Shown here in pieces: positions 16,785 to 25,724 of a stretch of DNA of 61,729 nucleotides. Made by a program: the position numbers and the translations under genes. Source of the DNA: Bradyrhizobium sp. (GTDB lineage Bacteria > Pseudomonadota > Alphaproteobacteria > Rhizobiales > Xanthobacteraceae); NCBI RefSeq assembly GCF_028868675.1, contig NZ_JAGWUA010000003.1, forward strand, positions 1 to 61,729, written 5' to 3'. The stretch's first letter is position 1; each line of letters starts with the position of its first letter. Under the pieces are notes generated by a model. That model made no database searches and was not told the DNA's origin. It worked only from the letters and a program-made list of their open reading frames with translations.

Positions 16785-18832
16785 TGAGAAGTCCCGTCAG
16801 CCTCTGAGCCCTGCGCGCCGCCCTTGGCGACCCGCGGCATGATAATGCGAAAAGTAGTGCCTTGTCCCAGCTTGGATTCCAGCATCATCCGCCCGCCGAG
16901 CTGCTGGGTGACCAGGTTGTAGACGATATGGAGGCCCAGCCCCGTGCCGCCTTCATTGCGCCGGGTGGTAAAGAAAGGGTCAAAGGCCTGGCGCTGGACG
17001 TCCGGCGTCATGCCCGCGCCGTCGTCGGCGAAGATGATCTCGATGTCGTCGGTCCCGCGCGGCCGTGCCGAGATCGAGATGGTGCCGGCGCGGCCGCCGG
17101 CGAAGGCGTGGGTGGCGGCGTTGAGGAACAGGTTGGTCAGGATCTGGCCATAGGAACCCGGATAGCCGTCGAGCAGCAGCCCCTCGGGCACGTCGACGGC
17201 CAGCGTGATCGGCGAGCGCTTCAGCACCGGCCGCAGGCTCGCGATGATCTGGTCGGTGGCCTCGCTCAGCGAGAACTGCCGCCGTTCGGCATGGGAACGG
17301 TCGACCGCGACCTGCTTGAACGACTGGATCAGCTCGCCGGCGCGCTGCAGATTGGCGACGAGCTGCTGGGAGGCGTCGCGCGAGGACTGCACGAACTCCT
17401 CGAGCTGCGAGCGGCGCAGGGCCCCGTCGCCCTTCAACTGCGCCTCGAACATCTCGCTGCGGCGCGCCAGGCTCGAGGCCACCGTCAGACTGATGCCGAT
17501 CGGGTTGTTGACCTCGTGGGCGACGCCGGCGACGAGCCCGCCGAGCGCCGCCAGCCGCTCGGCGTCGATCAGGTTCTGCTGCGCGGCATTGAGCTCGAGC
17601 AGCGCGCTTTCGGCCTTTTCCTTCGAGGCGCGCAGCTCGTCCTCGGCCTTGCGCTTGGCGATGGCGTTCTCGCGGAACACCTCGACCGCGCGCGCCATGG
17701 CGCCGACCTCGTCGCGCGCCCTGGTGCCCTGCACCTCGCGGTCGAGATCGCCCATGGTGATCGCGCGCATCGCCGTCATGATCTGCTGTAGCGGCAGCCG
17801 GATCGACAGCGCGATCAGCACCCCGACGGTCAGGATGATGCCGAGGAAGATCACCGCGATCGACAGCACGCGTCGCGATATCTCCGACAGGGTGCGGTCG
17901 AACGTCTCCTGCGCCTTCTGCTCGCGCTGGCGCATCTTGGTGGAGAGGTCGTCGATGGCGCCGATTGCTTCGGCCTGGCTCGCGTCGATCGTATTGCGCA
18001 GGAGCTCGGTGCGGCTCGTGAGCTGCTCGGAGAGCTTTGCGAAACCCTCGCGCAAAGCGGCCGTACGGTCGGCGAGCCGCTGCAGCGCCATCTTCTGCAG
18101 ATCGTTGTCGGCGAGATCGATCATCACGGGGATCGTCTTCTCGATCGTCTCGGTGTTGCGGCGGGCATCTTCGGCCGCGCTCGGCGCCAGCGACAAATAG
18201 TAGGAGTTGGCGGCGACCAGCATGCCCGTGAAGGCCTCGCGCGACTTGCCGAGCGAGGGCCAGATCAGTGCGTCGCGGTGGCCGGTCGCGCCTTCGATGA
18301 TGGAGTAGAGTCCGGCCATGTCCTTTGCCGGTCCCTGCACCTGCTCCTGATAGGTCCTGGCGATGGTCGCCTGCACGCTGCGCAGGTCGCCGAAGCCGTT
18401 GAGGAAGCGTTCGGTGGTGCGCTCGAGCTCCTCGACCGAGCCCGCCAGCATCGGGTCGTTGGCGGCGCGGTTGGTCAGCGTGCCCAGCACGGCCTCGCGC
18501 AAGAGCAGGATCTCGGCGAACAGGTCCGGGCTCGGCTGGTTGATGTAGCGATGGATCAGGTTCTGCAGCCGCCCGGTTTCGCTCTCGAGCAGCGCCAGGA
18601 TGGTGTCGGACTCGCGCACCTGGCGGACGTCGTCCCTGGCCGAGCCCAGCACCTGGGTCCCGTTCCAGATCATCGCCACCAGCACGACGACGACGGCGGA
18701 GTTCAGCGCCGCGATCGACAGGATGCGCCAGCGGATCGGCACTGCGCGCAACAGGCCGACCAGGCGCACGCGCAGCCGTCCGATCGGGCCAGGCGACCGT
18801 TCAGCGGCATCGCTGTGCAGGAACCCGGCCAA
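16754..18832 (-). CDS. Membrane sensor histidine kinase with HAMP and large periplasmic domain
   Basis: A 692-residue kinase. TM1 spans about residues 37-57 and TM2 about 321-343, enclosing roughly 260 residues of mostly helical, periplasmic sensor. A HAMP domain (344-400) and coiled linker lead to the H-box VAHEVNNPIG (H439) and an ATPase domain (NLFLNAATHAF, FADDGAGMT, GGTGLGLHIVYN). The start is a TTG at 18830-18832 preceded by GGTGGAG. The gene overlaps the next kinase and is divergent from an UgpB-like binding protein that could present a ligand to the sensor. Confidence 0.9.
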   Translation of the reverse strand: MAGFLHSDAAERSPGPIGRLRVRLVGLLRAVPIRWRILSIAALNSAVVVVLVAMIWNGTQVLGSARDDVRQVRESDTILALLESETGRLQNLIHRYINQPSPDLFAEILLLREAVLGTLTNRAANDPMLAGSVEELERTTERFLNGFGDLRSVQATIARTYQEQVQGPAKDMAGLYSIIEGATGHRDALIWPSLGKSREAFTGMLVAANSYYLSLAPSAAEDARRNTETIEKTIPVMIDLADNDLQKMALQRLADRTAALREGFAKLSEQLTSRTELLRNTIDASQAEAIGAIDDLSTKMRQREQKAQETFDRTLSEISRRVLSIAVIFLGIILTVGVLIALSIRLPLQQIMTAMRAITMGDLDREVQGTRARDEVGAMARAVEVFRENAIAKRKAEDELRASKEKAESALLELNAAQQNLIDAERLAALGGLVAGVAHEVNNPIGISLTVASSLARRSEMFEAQLKGDGALRRSQLEEFVQSSRDASQQLVANLQRAGELIQSFKQVAVDRSHAERRQFSLSEATDQIIASLRPVLKRSPITLAVDVPEGLLLDGYPGSYGQILTNLFLNAATHAFAGGRAGTISISARPRGTDDIEIIFADDGAGMTPDVQRQAFDPFFTTRRNEGGTGLGLHIVYNLVTQQLGGRMMLESKLGQGTTFRIIMPRVAKGGAQGSEADGTSQWPNRTMSST

Positions 18833-18838
18833 GACGCG

Positions 18839-18952
18839 TCACTCCACCGTGCGCAGGTCGAGGATGATCCCGTCGACGGGGCCGTCCAGCACCTTTTGCG
18901 CGACGAAACGCACTCCGGTCCGCGATCGTTCGGCACGGCTCAACACAGGCAC
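18839..18952 (-). CDS. Possible 37-residue leader ORF upstream of the sensor kinase
   Basis: A short frame running GTG (18950-18952) to TGA (18839-18841), with AAGGGG six bases before the GTG. The peptide contains LSRAERSRTGVRFVAQKVLD and ends IILDLRTVE. Its last codons (GTG GAG TGA) contain the ribosome site for the kinase TTG seven bases later, so it could couple translation. It resembles no family I recognise and could equally be a remnant of a longer gene: the frame stays open about 150 bases further upstream without an ATG. Confidence 0.3.
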   Translation of the reverse strand: MPVLSRAERSRTGVRFVAQKVLDGPVDGIILDLRTVE

Positions 18953-19168
18953 ACTCAACCCCTTGGTGATGGAGTCTATGGCGGGACGAAAAGGTTCAAT
19001 GCAATCTAGCAGAAGGTCGGGGGAAGGCCATCCGCCGGCGGCTGCGCCGATTGTGCAGTGCGACCACCGTTTCCCGATTGAAACCGCAGATATCGCGGCT
19101 TAAGCAGGACTTTTCTGCGGCGGGCCGACCAACGTTCGCATTGGCCGTTGCGACACGGGAAGATCGCG

Positions 19169-20494
19169 GTGAGTTCAGCATTGCGCCTCATGCAGGTCGT
19201 TGCCGCCGCGGCGGTCCTTGCGCTCGCCTCTCCGGTGCGCGCCGCCACCGACATCATGCTGTGGCACGCGATGTCGGGCGAGCTCGGCCGGCAACTGGAA
19301 AAGCTCACCTCCGACTTCAACACCTCGCAGTCCGACTACCGCATCGTGCCGAGCTACAAGGGCAACTACACCGAGACGGTGACGGCCGCGATCTTCGCCT
19401 TCCGCTCGCGCAGTCAGCCGGCGATCGTCCAGGTCAACGAGGTCGCGACCGCCACCATGACCGCCGCCAAGGGCGCGATCTATCCGGTGTTCGAATTGAT
19501 GCGCGACCAGCACGAGCCGTTCTCGCCCGGCGCCTATCTGCGCGCGGTCTCCGGCTATTATCAGGACGCTGCCGGCAATCTCCTGTCGTTTCCGTTCAAC
19601 GCGTCGACGCCGATCCTCTACTACAACAAGGCGATGTTCCGCGACGCGGGCCTCGATCCGGAAACGCCGCCGAAGACCTGGCCCGAGCTCGGCGCGGCCG
19701 CAAAGCGGTTGCGCGAGCGCGGCACGGCTTGCGGCTTCACCACGTCGTGGCCGTCATGGATCCACGTCGAGAATTTTTCTGCCTTCCACAATCTGCCGCT
19801 CGCGACCCGCGCCAACGGCTTTGCCGGGCTGGATGCGGAATTGACCATCAACAATCCGGGGGTGGTGCGCCACGTCGCCCGGCTTGCGGAGTGGCAGAAG
19901 GACAAGGTGTTCGACTACAGCGGCCGCGGGCAGGCGGCCGAGCCGCGCTTCCAGAACGGCGAATGCGGCATCTTCGTCGGCTCGTCGGCGACGCGGGCCG
20001 ACATCAAGGCGAATTCGAAATTCGAGGTCGGCTACGGCATGATGCCCTACTGGCCCGATGTCGCCGGCGCGCCGCTGAACTCGATCATCGGCGGCGCCAC
20101 GCTGTGGGTGCTGCGCGACCGGCCGCGCGACGAATACAAGGGCGTGGCGCGGTTCTTCGCCTATCTGTCCCAGCCCGGAGTGCAGGCCGCCTGGCACCAG
20201 AACACCGGCTATCTGCCGATCACCCGGGCCGCCTTCGAGCTGACGCGGTCGCAGGGATTCTACGAGCGCAATCCGGGAGCGGCGATCTCGTTCGAGGAGA
20301 TCACGCTGCATCCGCCGACGGAGAACTCGAAAGGCATCCGGCTCGGCTCTTTCGTGCTGATCCGCGGCGCCATCGAGGACGAGTTGGAGCAGGCGTTCTC
20401 GGGCGAGAAGCCCGCGCAGGCCGCGCTGGATGCCGCAGTCGAACGCGGCAACAAACTGCTCCGCCAGTTCGAGCGCGCGAGCCCCGATCGGTAA
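19169..20494 (+). CDS. ABC transporter solute-binding protein, UgpB-like
   Basis: A secreted binding protein of the glycerol-3-phosphate/sugar type (family 1). Recognisable UgpB blocks are WHAMSGELGRQLEKL near the start, PSYKGNYTETVTAAI, FPFNASTPILYYNK and QAAWHQNTGYLPIT. The signal peptide spans VVAAAAVLALASPVRAA. Start is uncertain: GTG at 19169 follows GGGAAG and gives 441 residues; TTG at 19148 and ATG at 19190 are alternatives. No permease or ATPase genes are nearby. It is divergent from the phosphorelay operon, suggesting a sensing role or control by that system. Confidence 0.88.
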   Translation: MSSALRLMQVVAAAAVLALASPVRAATDIMLWHAMSGELGRQLEKLTSDFNTSQSDYRIVPSYKGNYTETVTAAIFAFRSRSQPAIVQVNEVATATMTAAKGAIYPVFELMRDQHEPFSPGAYLRAVSGYYQDAAGNLLSFPFNASTPILYYNKAMFRDAGLDPETPPKTWPELGAAAKRLRERGTACGFTTSWPSWIHVENFSAFHNLPLATRANGFAGLDAELTINNPGVVRHVARLAEWQKDKVFDYSGRGQAAEPRFQNGECGIFVGSSATRADIKANSKFEVGYGMMPYWPDVAGAPLNSIIGGATLWVLRDRPRDEYKGVARFFAYLSQPGVQAAWHQNTGYLPITRAAFELTRSQGFYERNPGAAISFEEITLHPPTENSKGIRLGSFVLIRGAIEDELEQAFSGEKPAQAALDAAVERGNKLLRQFERASPDR

Positions 20495-20545
20495 CGATGC
20501 CGACGAATTTGCCGAAGGTCGACGGCAGCCGGCAGCGCGCCCTGG

Positions 20546-21010
20546 TCAGGTGAAATCGGCGAGGATCTGCAGCAGCCGCGCCCGGTTCTGCTTGCCGAGC
20601 TTCTCCTCGACGTGACGCTCATGCTCGGCGGCCAGCCGCTTGAACTGGTCCAGCGACGCCTCGCCTTGCGCGGTGAGATGCAGGGCGTGCGAGCGGCGGT
20701 CCGATTTCGACTTGATCCGCTTCACGAGCTTGCGGCGCTCGAGGCTGTTCAGGAGATGCACGAGCCGCGCGCGCTCGATCCCGAGGCGTTTTGCCACCGC
20801 CATCTGCGTCAGCCCCGGATTGGCGCCGATCACCGTCATCACCGAATACTGCGTCGGTCGGATGTCGACCGCCGCCAGCGTCCGGATGAAGTCCTGGAAA
20901 ATCCAGATCTGGAACCGCCGCACCGCGTAGCCGGCGTGACCGATCAGCGCGTCGAGCCCGATCTCGTCGCCGGCGGGCCTGGCCGCACCGTTGCCGGGTC
21001 GCTTGCGCAT
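20546..21010 (-). CDS. MarR-family transcriptional regulator
   Basis: A 154-residue winged-helix repressor. MarR features include YSVMTVIGANPGLTQMAVAKRLGIERARLVHLLNSLE (recognition region, residues 56-92) followed by the wing KSDRRSHALHLTAQG. The ATG at 21008-21010 is assumed; a GTG 17 codons upstream is possible. It is divergent from the feruloyl-CoA synthase gene. By analogy with MarR regulators of ferulate catabolism it probably represses that gene and is relieved by a hydroxycinnamoyl-CoA ester. Confidence 0.88.
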   Translation of the reverse strand: MRKRPGNGAARPAGDEIGLDALIGHAGYAVRRFQIWIFQDFIRTLAAVDIRPTQYSVMTVIGANPGLTQMAVAKRLGIERARLVHLLNSLERRKLVKRIKSKSDRRSHALHLTAQGEASLDQFKRLAAEHERHVEEKLGKQNRARLLQILADFT

Positions 21011-21103
21011 TGGCTTTGCGGTTCGCTCTGCAATGGCTGGCAAATTGGTCTCCGGTGTCACCGTACTAGTAGCGCCTCTCGGGCGTCGTGGAAAGAATGT
21101 TGT

Positions 21104-21131
21104 TGACGACAACAATTGTCGTGCCCAACAT
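21104..21131 (+). promoter_or_regulatory. Promoter and MarR operator candidate for feruloyl-CoA synthase
   Basis: A perfect 7-bp inverted repeat, ACGACAA-CAA-TTGTCGT (21106-21122), lies between the divergent marR-like and feruloyl-CoA synthase genes. It overlaps a -35-like TTGACG (21104-21109) with a weak -10 (CAACAT, 21126-21131). Outer TGTTG/CAACA arms extend the symmetry. A repressor bound here would block the synthase promoter. Confidence 0.6.
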
Positions 21132-21191
21132 CATGGGAAAGGCGGCCCGGAACGAGGCCGATCCCGGCATGGGCCGCGCAAGGAGGAAACC

Positions 21192-23051
21192 ATGATGATC
21201 GCCGCCCCCAGCGGAGCCGTCTCCGGCGATCTGTTCGCCGTGCCCAGGACCGTGGCCGAGCGTCGCGCCGACGGCAGCATCGTGCTGCGCTCGTCCGAGC
21301 GCTTGCGCGACGGCGCGCGCTGCATCGGCGACTGGCTGGAGCAGTGGGCAAGCCGGACGCCGGACAGGATATTCCTCGCCGAGCGCGGCAACGTCGAGGC
21401 GTCCTGGAGCACGGTGAGCTATGCGCAGGCCCTGCAGCAGGTGCGGTCGATCGCATCCTGGATTCTCGCGCACGGCCTGAGCGCGGAGCGTCCGCTGGTC
21501 ATCCTGTCCGACAACAGCGTCGATCACGCGCTGCTGGCGCTCGCCGCCCAGTACGTCGGCGTGCCCTCGGCCGCGATCTCGCCTGCCTATTCGCTGATGT
21601 CCAGGGATTTCGACAAGCTGAAAAGCATGATCGCGCTGCTCGAACCCGGTGCGATCTATGTGTCCGGCACGAAGCCGTTCGCCGCGGCGCTCGCCGCCAT
21701 CAAGCCGCTGCATCGCGCAACGATCATCAGCGGCAATCCCGACGACGCAGATGCTCTGTCCTTCCGCACGATCGCGGCGACGCCGGAAACATCGGACGTC
21801 GCAACCGCCTTCGCCGCGGTGACGCCGGACACCATCGCAAAATTCCTGTTCACCTCGGGCTCGACCGGCACGCCGAAGGCCGTCATCAACACCCAGCGCA
21901 TGCTGACCTCGAGTCAGCAGGCCAAGGCGCAGACCTGGCGCTTCCTCGAGGAGGCGGGCGACGATCTCGTGATTCTCGACTGGCTGCCCTGGAGCCACAC
22001 CTTTGGCGCCAACCACAATTTCAACCTCGTGCTGCGCAATGGCGGCTCGCTCTACATCGACGGCGGCAAGCCCGCCCCCGGCCTGTTCGCAACCTCGCTT
22101 GCGAACTTGCGGAGCGTAGTGCCGACTGTCTATTTCAACGTGCCGCGCGGCTTCGACATGCTGATCGCGGCGCTGCGCGACGACGCGGAATTGCGCCGCC
22201 GCTTCTTCGGCGAGGTCAAGTTCGCCTTCTATGCCGGGGCCGCGCTGCCGCAGAACCTGTGGGACGCGCTCGAACAGCTCTCGGTCGAGACCATCGGCCG
22301 GGCGCTGCCGATGGTCTCGGCCTGGGGCTCGACCGAGACCTCGCCGCTTGCGACCGACTGCCATTTCCTCGCCGAGCGCTCCGGCAATATCGGCGTTCCG
22401 ATTCCCGGCACCGAGCTGAAGCTCATCGCCTCCGGCGACAAGCTCGAGGTGCGGGTGCGCGGTCCCAACGTCACGCCGGGCTACTGGAAGGCGCCCGATC
22501 TGACGCAACAAGCCTTCGACGAAGAGGGCTTCTACCTGATCGGCGACGCCGTGAGATTCGCAGATGCCGACAGACCCGAGCGCGGCCTGTTCTTCGACGG
22601 TCGCGTCGCCGAGGATTTCAAGCTCAATTCCGGCACCTGGGTCAGCGTTGGCACGCTGCGCGTCGCCGGCATCGCCGCACTGGCGCCGCTGGCGCAGGAC
22701 ATCGTGGTGACCGGTCATGGCGGCGACGAAGTGCGCTTCCTGGTGTTCCCCAACATCCCCGCCTGCCGCGCGCTAGCCGGCCTGATGGAAGGCGCGGACG
22801 TCGCTGAAATCATCGGCCACGATAAGGTCGGGAGCGCGATCGCGCAGGGCCTCGCGAAGCTGAAGGCGCAGAGCGCCAACTCTTCCGGCCACGCCACGCG
22901 CGCGCTGCTCTTGGCCGAGCCGCCCTCCGTCGACGGCGGCGAGATCACCGACAAGGGCTACATCAACCAGCGCGCCGTGCTGACGCGGCGCGCCGATGCC
23001 GTGGCGAAACTGAACGACGACGCGTCGACAGAGTGGGTCGGTCTTGATTGA
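21192..23051 (+). CDS. fcs: Feruloyl-CoA synthase (acyl-CoA synthetase)
   Basis: A 619-residue member of the adenylate-forming superfamily. The ATP/AMP-binding signature is FLFTSGSTGTPKAV, with later motifs WGSTETSP and GPNVTPGYWK and the hinge region GLFFDGRVAEDFKL. The core strongly resembles feruloyl-CoA synthases (WLPWSHTFGANHNFN, YFNVPRGFDML), which activate ferulate and other hydroxycinnamates with CoA and ATP as the first step of side-chain shortening. An AGGAGG site lies five bases before the ATG at 21192. The hydratase-lyase and vanillin dehydrogenase genes are not in the window. Confidence 0.9.
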   Translation: MMIAAPSGAVSGDLFAVPRTVAERRADGSIVLRSSERLRDGARCIGDWLEQWASRTPDRIFLAERGNVEASWSTVSYAQALQQVRSIASWILAHGLSAERPLVILSDNSVDHALLALAAQYVGVPSAAISPAYSLMSRDFDKLKSMIALLEPGAIYVSGTKPFAAALAAIKPLHRATIISGNPDDADALSFRTIAATPETSDVATAFAAVTPDTIAKFLFTSGSTGTPKAVINTQRMLTSSQQAKAQTWRFLEEAGDDLVILDWLPWSHTFGANHNFNLVLRNGGSLYIDGGKPAPGLFATSLANLRSVVPTVYFNVPRGFDMLIAALRDDAELRRRFFGEVKFAFYAGAALPQNLWDALEQLSVETIGRALPMVSAWGSTETSPLATDCHFLAERSGNIGVPIPGTELKLIASGDKLEVRVRGPNVTPGYWKAPDLTQQAFDEEGFYLIGDAVRFADADRPERGLFFDGRVAEDFKLNSGTWVSVGTLRVAGIAALAPLAQDIVVTGHGGDEVRFLVFPNIPACRALAGLMEGADVAEIIGHDKVGSAIAQGLAKLKAQSANSSGHATRALLLAEPPSVDGGEITDKGYINQRAVLTRRADAVAKLNDDASTEWVGLD

Positions 23052-23203
23052 TCGCCTGCGACGCGCTGTTCGTCACCTCCGGCGGACAGCGCTCGGGGCC
23101 CGGCCGATTCCATCAAGTCCATCTTCCCGGCGGCCGTACGAATTAAAATCCCGTAAGCCGATTGACGCCACGAGGAGGGTTCCCCACGTGCCCTGCCGTG
23201 ACC

Positions 23204-23209
23204 TATAAT
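23204..23209 (+). promoter_or_regulatory. Candidate -10 box for the small membrane protein gene
   Basis: A perfect TATAAT 32 bases upstream of the ATG at 23241. No convincing -35 hexamer is seen at 16-18 bases spacing, so support is limited. Confidence 0.35.
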
Positions 23210-23240
23210 CCGGGCGAATCCCCGCGAGGAGTGTTGAGCG

Positions 23241-23546
23241 ATGGCCAACGACGTCAGAGACTTGCCGGCAGGCTCCAGTGACGGCCTGTCCCGCTTCCTC
23301 GGCGGCTCGCCGCTGGCCGTCGCGTTCCGGCTGATCCTGCTGTCGATCCTGGTCGGCGTCGTGCTCGCCGCGATCGGCTTCGATCCCTGGAATATCATCG
23401 AGAGCATTCGCCTCCTGTTCCGGCGGCTCTGGGATCTCGGCTTCGACGCCGTCAACTGGCTGTGGCGTTATTTCCTGCTCGGCGCGGTCATCGTGATCCC
23501 GATCTGGTTGCTGTCGCGCATCTTCGGCGCGCCGCGCGGCCGGTAG
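23241..23546 (+). CDS. Small membrane protein, DUF6460-like
   Basis: A 101-residue protein with two hydrophobic segments (about 29-48 and 76-94) separated by an amphipathic stretch rich in Trp and Arg (FDPWNIIESIRLLFRRLWDLGFD). The pattern matches small alphaproteobacterial membrane proteins annotated as DUF6460, of unknown function. GAGGAG lies about ten bases upstream of the ATG. The MBL-fold gene starts 25 bases later, so they are likely co-transcribed. Confidence 0.75.
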   Translation: MANDVRDLPAGSSDGLSRFLGGSPLAVAFRLILLSILVGVVLAAIGFDPWNIIESIRLLFRRLWDLGFDAVNWLWRYFLLGAVIVIPIWLLSRIFGAPRGR

Positions 23547-23571
23547 GCCGCCTGAGGGGAGCTCGCAGCCG

Positions 23572-24306
23572 ATGCAATTGCGCTTTATCGGCTGCGGCGA
23601 CGCGTTCGGCTCGGGCGGCCGTTTCAACACCTGCTTCCATCTCACCGGCGAGCACACCAATCTCCTGATCGACTGCGGCGCGTCGTCGCTGTCGGCGCTG
23701 AAGCGGCTCGGCATCGTGCGTGACGCCATCGATCTGGTCCTCGTCACGCATTTCCACGGCGACCATTTCGCCGGCCTGCCGTTCCTGCTGCTCGACGCGC
23801 AATTCTCGCGGCGGACGCGCCCGCTCACGATTGCCGGCCCGCAAGGCATCGAGACGCGGCTCGCGCAAGTGATGGAAGCGCTGTTCGAGAATTCCTCCAG
23901 AACGAAGCAGCGCTTCGAGCTGTCGGTCGTCGAACTCGCGCCGGAGCAGCGCCGCAGCTTCGGCGCGGCGACGGTGACACCCTACCCGGTGGTGCACGGC
24001 GAATCCGGCGGGCCGTTCCTCGGCTACCGCGTCGAGGCCGAGGACCGCACGGTCGCCTATACCGCGGACACCGAATGGACGGAGAGCCTCATTCCGCTGG
24101 CGCATGGCGCCGACCTTTTCATCGCCGAAGCCTACATGTACGACAAGGTGGTCAAGAACCATCTCAGCCTGAAGACCCTGGAACAGCATCTGCCCGAGAT
24201 CGACGCCAAGCGGCTCGTGCTCACCCATATGAGCGACGACATGCTGTCGCGCGTGGGCATGCTGCCCTACACCGCGGCCGAGGACGGCATGTCGATCGAA
24301 TTCTGA
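23572..24306 (+). CDS. MBL-fold metallo-hydrolase, RNase Z-like
   Basis: A 244-residue metallo-beta-lactamase-fold enzyme. The metal-binding motif THFHGDHFAGLP (HxHxDH) is intact, with H in VVHGESGG, D in YTADTEWT and H in LTHMSDDM completing the site. It resembles the short ElaC-like/RNase Z-related group but lacks an evident tRNA-binding exosite arm, so tRNA processing is doubtful. It ends two bases before the MATE gene, indicating an operon. Confidence 0.88.
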   Translation: MQLRFIGCGDAFGSGGRFNTCFHLTGEHTNLLIDCGASSLSALKRLGIVRDAIDLVLVTHFHGDHFAGLPFLLLDAQFSRRTRPLTIAGPQGIETRLAQVMEALFENSSRTKQRFELSVVELAPEQRRSFGAATVTPYPVVHGESGGPFLGYRVEAEDRTVAYTADTEWTESLIPLAHGADLFIAEAYMYDKVVKNHLSLKTLEQHLPEIDAKRLVLTHMSDDMLSRVGMLPYTAAEDGMSIEF

Positions 24307-24308
24307 CC

Positions 24309-25634
24309 ATGCACGCCCCCGCCCATCCCAGGGTCACCACGCGGCAGGTCTTCGCCATCGCCGGTCCGGCGATGGTCGCGAACATCACCACGCCCCTGAT
24401 CGGCATCGTCTCGACCACCGTGATCGGACGGCTGAACGATGCGGCGCTGCTCGGCGGCGTCGCCATGGCCTCGGTGATCTTCGACTGCCTGTTCTGGCTG
24501 TTCGCCTTCCTGCGCATCTCGACGCTGGCCTTCACCGCGCAGTCGATCGGCGCCGGCGAACCGAAGGAATTGAGCGCGATCCTGATGCGCGGCTTCATCG
24601 TCGCCGGCCTGATCGGCACAGCCCTGATCGCGCTGCAGCTGCCCTTGGCGGCCGCGCTACTCGGCGTCATGGGCGGCAGCGAGGGCGTCACCCGCGCCGC
24701 AAAGACCTATTTCATGATCCGGATATGGTCGGCGCCCTTCGCGCTCGGCAACTACGTCGTGCTCGGCTGGCTGGTCGGGCAGGCCCGCGCCAACCGGGCA
24801 CTGATGCTGCAGATCGCGATCAACCTGATCAACATGGCCGCCACCGTGCTGCTGGTGCTGGTGCTCGATCTCGGCATCGCCGGGGCCGCGATCGCCGCGG
24901 TGATCGCGGAGACGACCGGACTTGCGCTCGGCGTCGTCGCCTGCCGCAGTCTCGCGCAGGACGGCTTCGCCGTGCCGCGCACGCGCCTGTTCGACCGCGC
25001 CCGGCTGACACGCATGCTCTCGGTCAACCGCGACTTCATGGCGCGCACCGCGGCGCTGATCACCGTGTTCCTGTTCTTCACCGCGAAGGGTGCGCGCGCC
25101 GGCGACGTGACGCTCGCGGCCAACGCCGTGCTGAACAACTTCCTGCTGGTCAGCGCCTTCTTCCTCGACGGTTTCGCCAATTCCGCGCAGCAGCTCTGCG
25201 GCCGCGCCTATGGCGCGCGCGACGCCTGCGGCTTTGCCGATTCGACGCGGCTGGTGCTGTCATGGGGCACGGGCTTTGCGCTCGCCGTCGCCGCGCTGTT
25301 TGCGCTGTTCGGCCCGCTGCTGATCGACCTGATGACGGCGAGCGAGGAGGTGCGGCGCGCGGCGCGCGACTTCCTCATCTTCATCATCCTGGCGCCGCTG
25401 CCCGGAGCCTTCGCCTTCGGCTTCGACGGCATCTATGGCGGCGCGACCTGGGCGCGCGAGATGCGCAATCTGATGCTGCTCTCGCTGCTGATCTTCCTCG
25501 GCACCTTCTGGGCGCTGAGCTCGTTCGGCAATGCCGGGCTGTGGACGGCGATGCTCGCCTTCTACGTCGCCCGCGGCGGCCTGCAGGGCGCGCGCTATCC
25601 CGCGATGTTCAGGGCGTCGTTCGCAGAAATGTAG
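24309..25634 (+). CDS. MATE-family efflux transporter, DinF-like
   Basis: A 441-residue protein with about twelve membrane segments and MATE-type hallmarks (PAMVANITTPLIGIVSTTVIGRL at the N-terminus and the ANAVLNNFLL region starting the second half). Members export drugs or metabolites in exchange for Na+ or H+. The ATG at 24309 is two bases after the MBL gene stop. The stop codon TAG lies inside a palindromic repeat (25631-25716). Confidence 0.88.
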   Translation: MHAPAHPRVTTRQVFAIAGPAMVANITTPLIGIVSTTVIGRLNDAALLGGVAMASVIFDCLFWLFAFLRISTLAFTAQSIGAGEPKELSAILMRGFIVAGLIGTALIALQLPLAAALLGVMGGSEGVTRAAKTYFMIRIWSAPFALGNYVVLGWLVGQARANRALMLQIAINLINMAATVLLVLVLDLGIAGAAIAAVIAETTGLALGVVACRSLAQDGFAVPRTRLFDRARLTRMLSVNRDFMARTAALITVFLFFTAKGARAGDVTLAANAVLNNFLLVSAFFLDGFANSAQQLCGRAYGARDACGFADSTRLVLSWGTGFALAVAALFALFGPLLIDLMTASEEVRRAARDFLIFIILAPLPGAFAFGFDGIYGGATWAREMRNLMLLSLLIFLGTFWALSSFGNAGLWTAMLAFYVARGGLQGARYPAMFRASFAEM

Positions 25635-25716
25635 CCCGGATGGAGCGCAGCGAAATCCGGGTCCCTCGCCACGCGGGGACACTTTCCCGGATTACGCTGC
25701 GCTCCATCCGAGCTAC
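25631..25716. repeat. Palindromic intergenic repeat (GTAGCCCGGAT type), copy 2
   Basis: Left arm GTAGCCCGGATGGAGCGCAG and right arm CTGCGCTCCATCCGAGCTAC with inner AATCCGGG/CCCGGATT. It supplies the TAG stop of the MATE gene and ends just before the convergent pyrD stop, so it may act as a shared terminator. Related to 11091-11165. Confidence 0.82.
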
Positions 25717-25724
25717 GAAGATGA

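Noticed and set aside
15024..16787. Long plus-strand frame opposite the DUF3369 kinase
   Set aside because: It mirrors the kinase gene exactly and shows no recognisable motif; high-GC antisense shadow.
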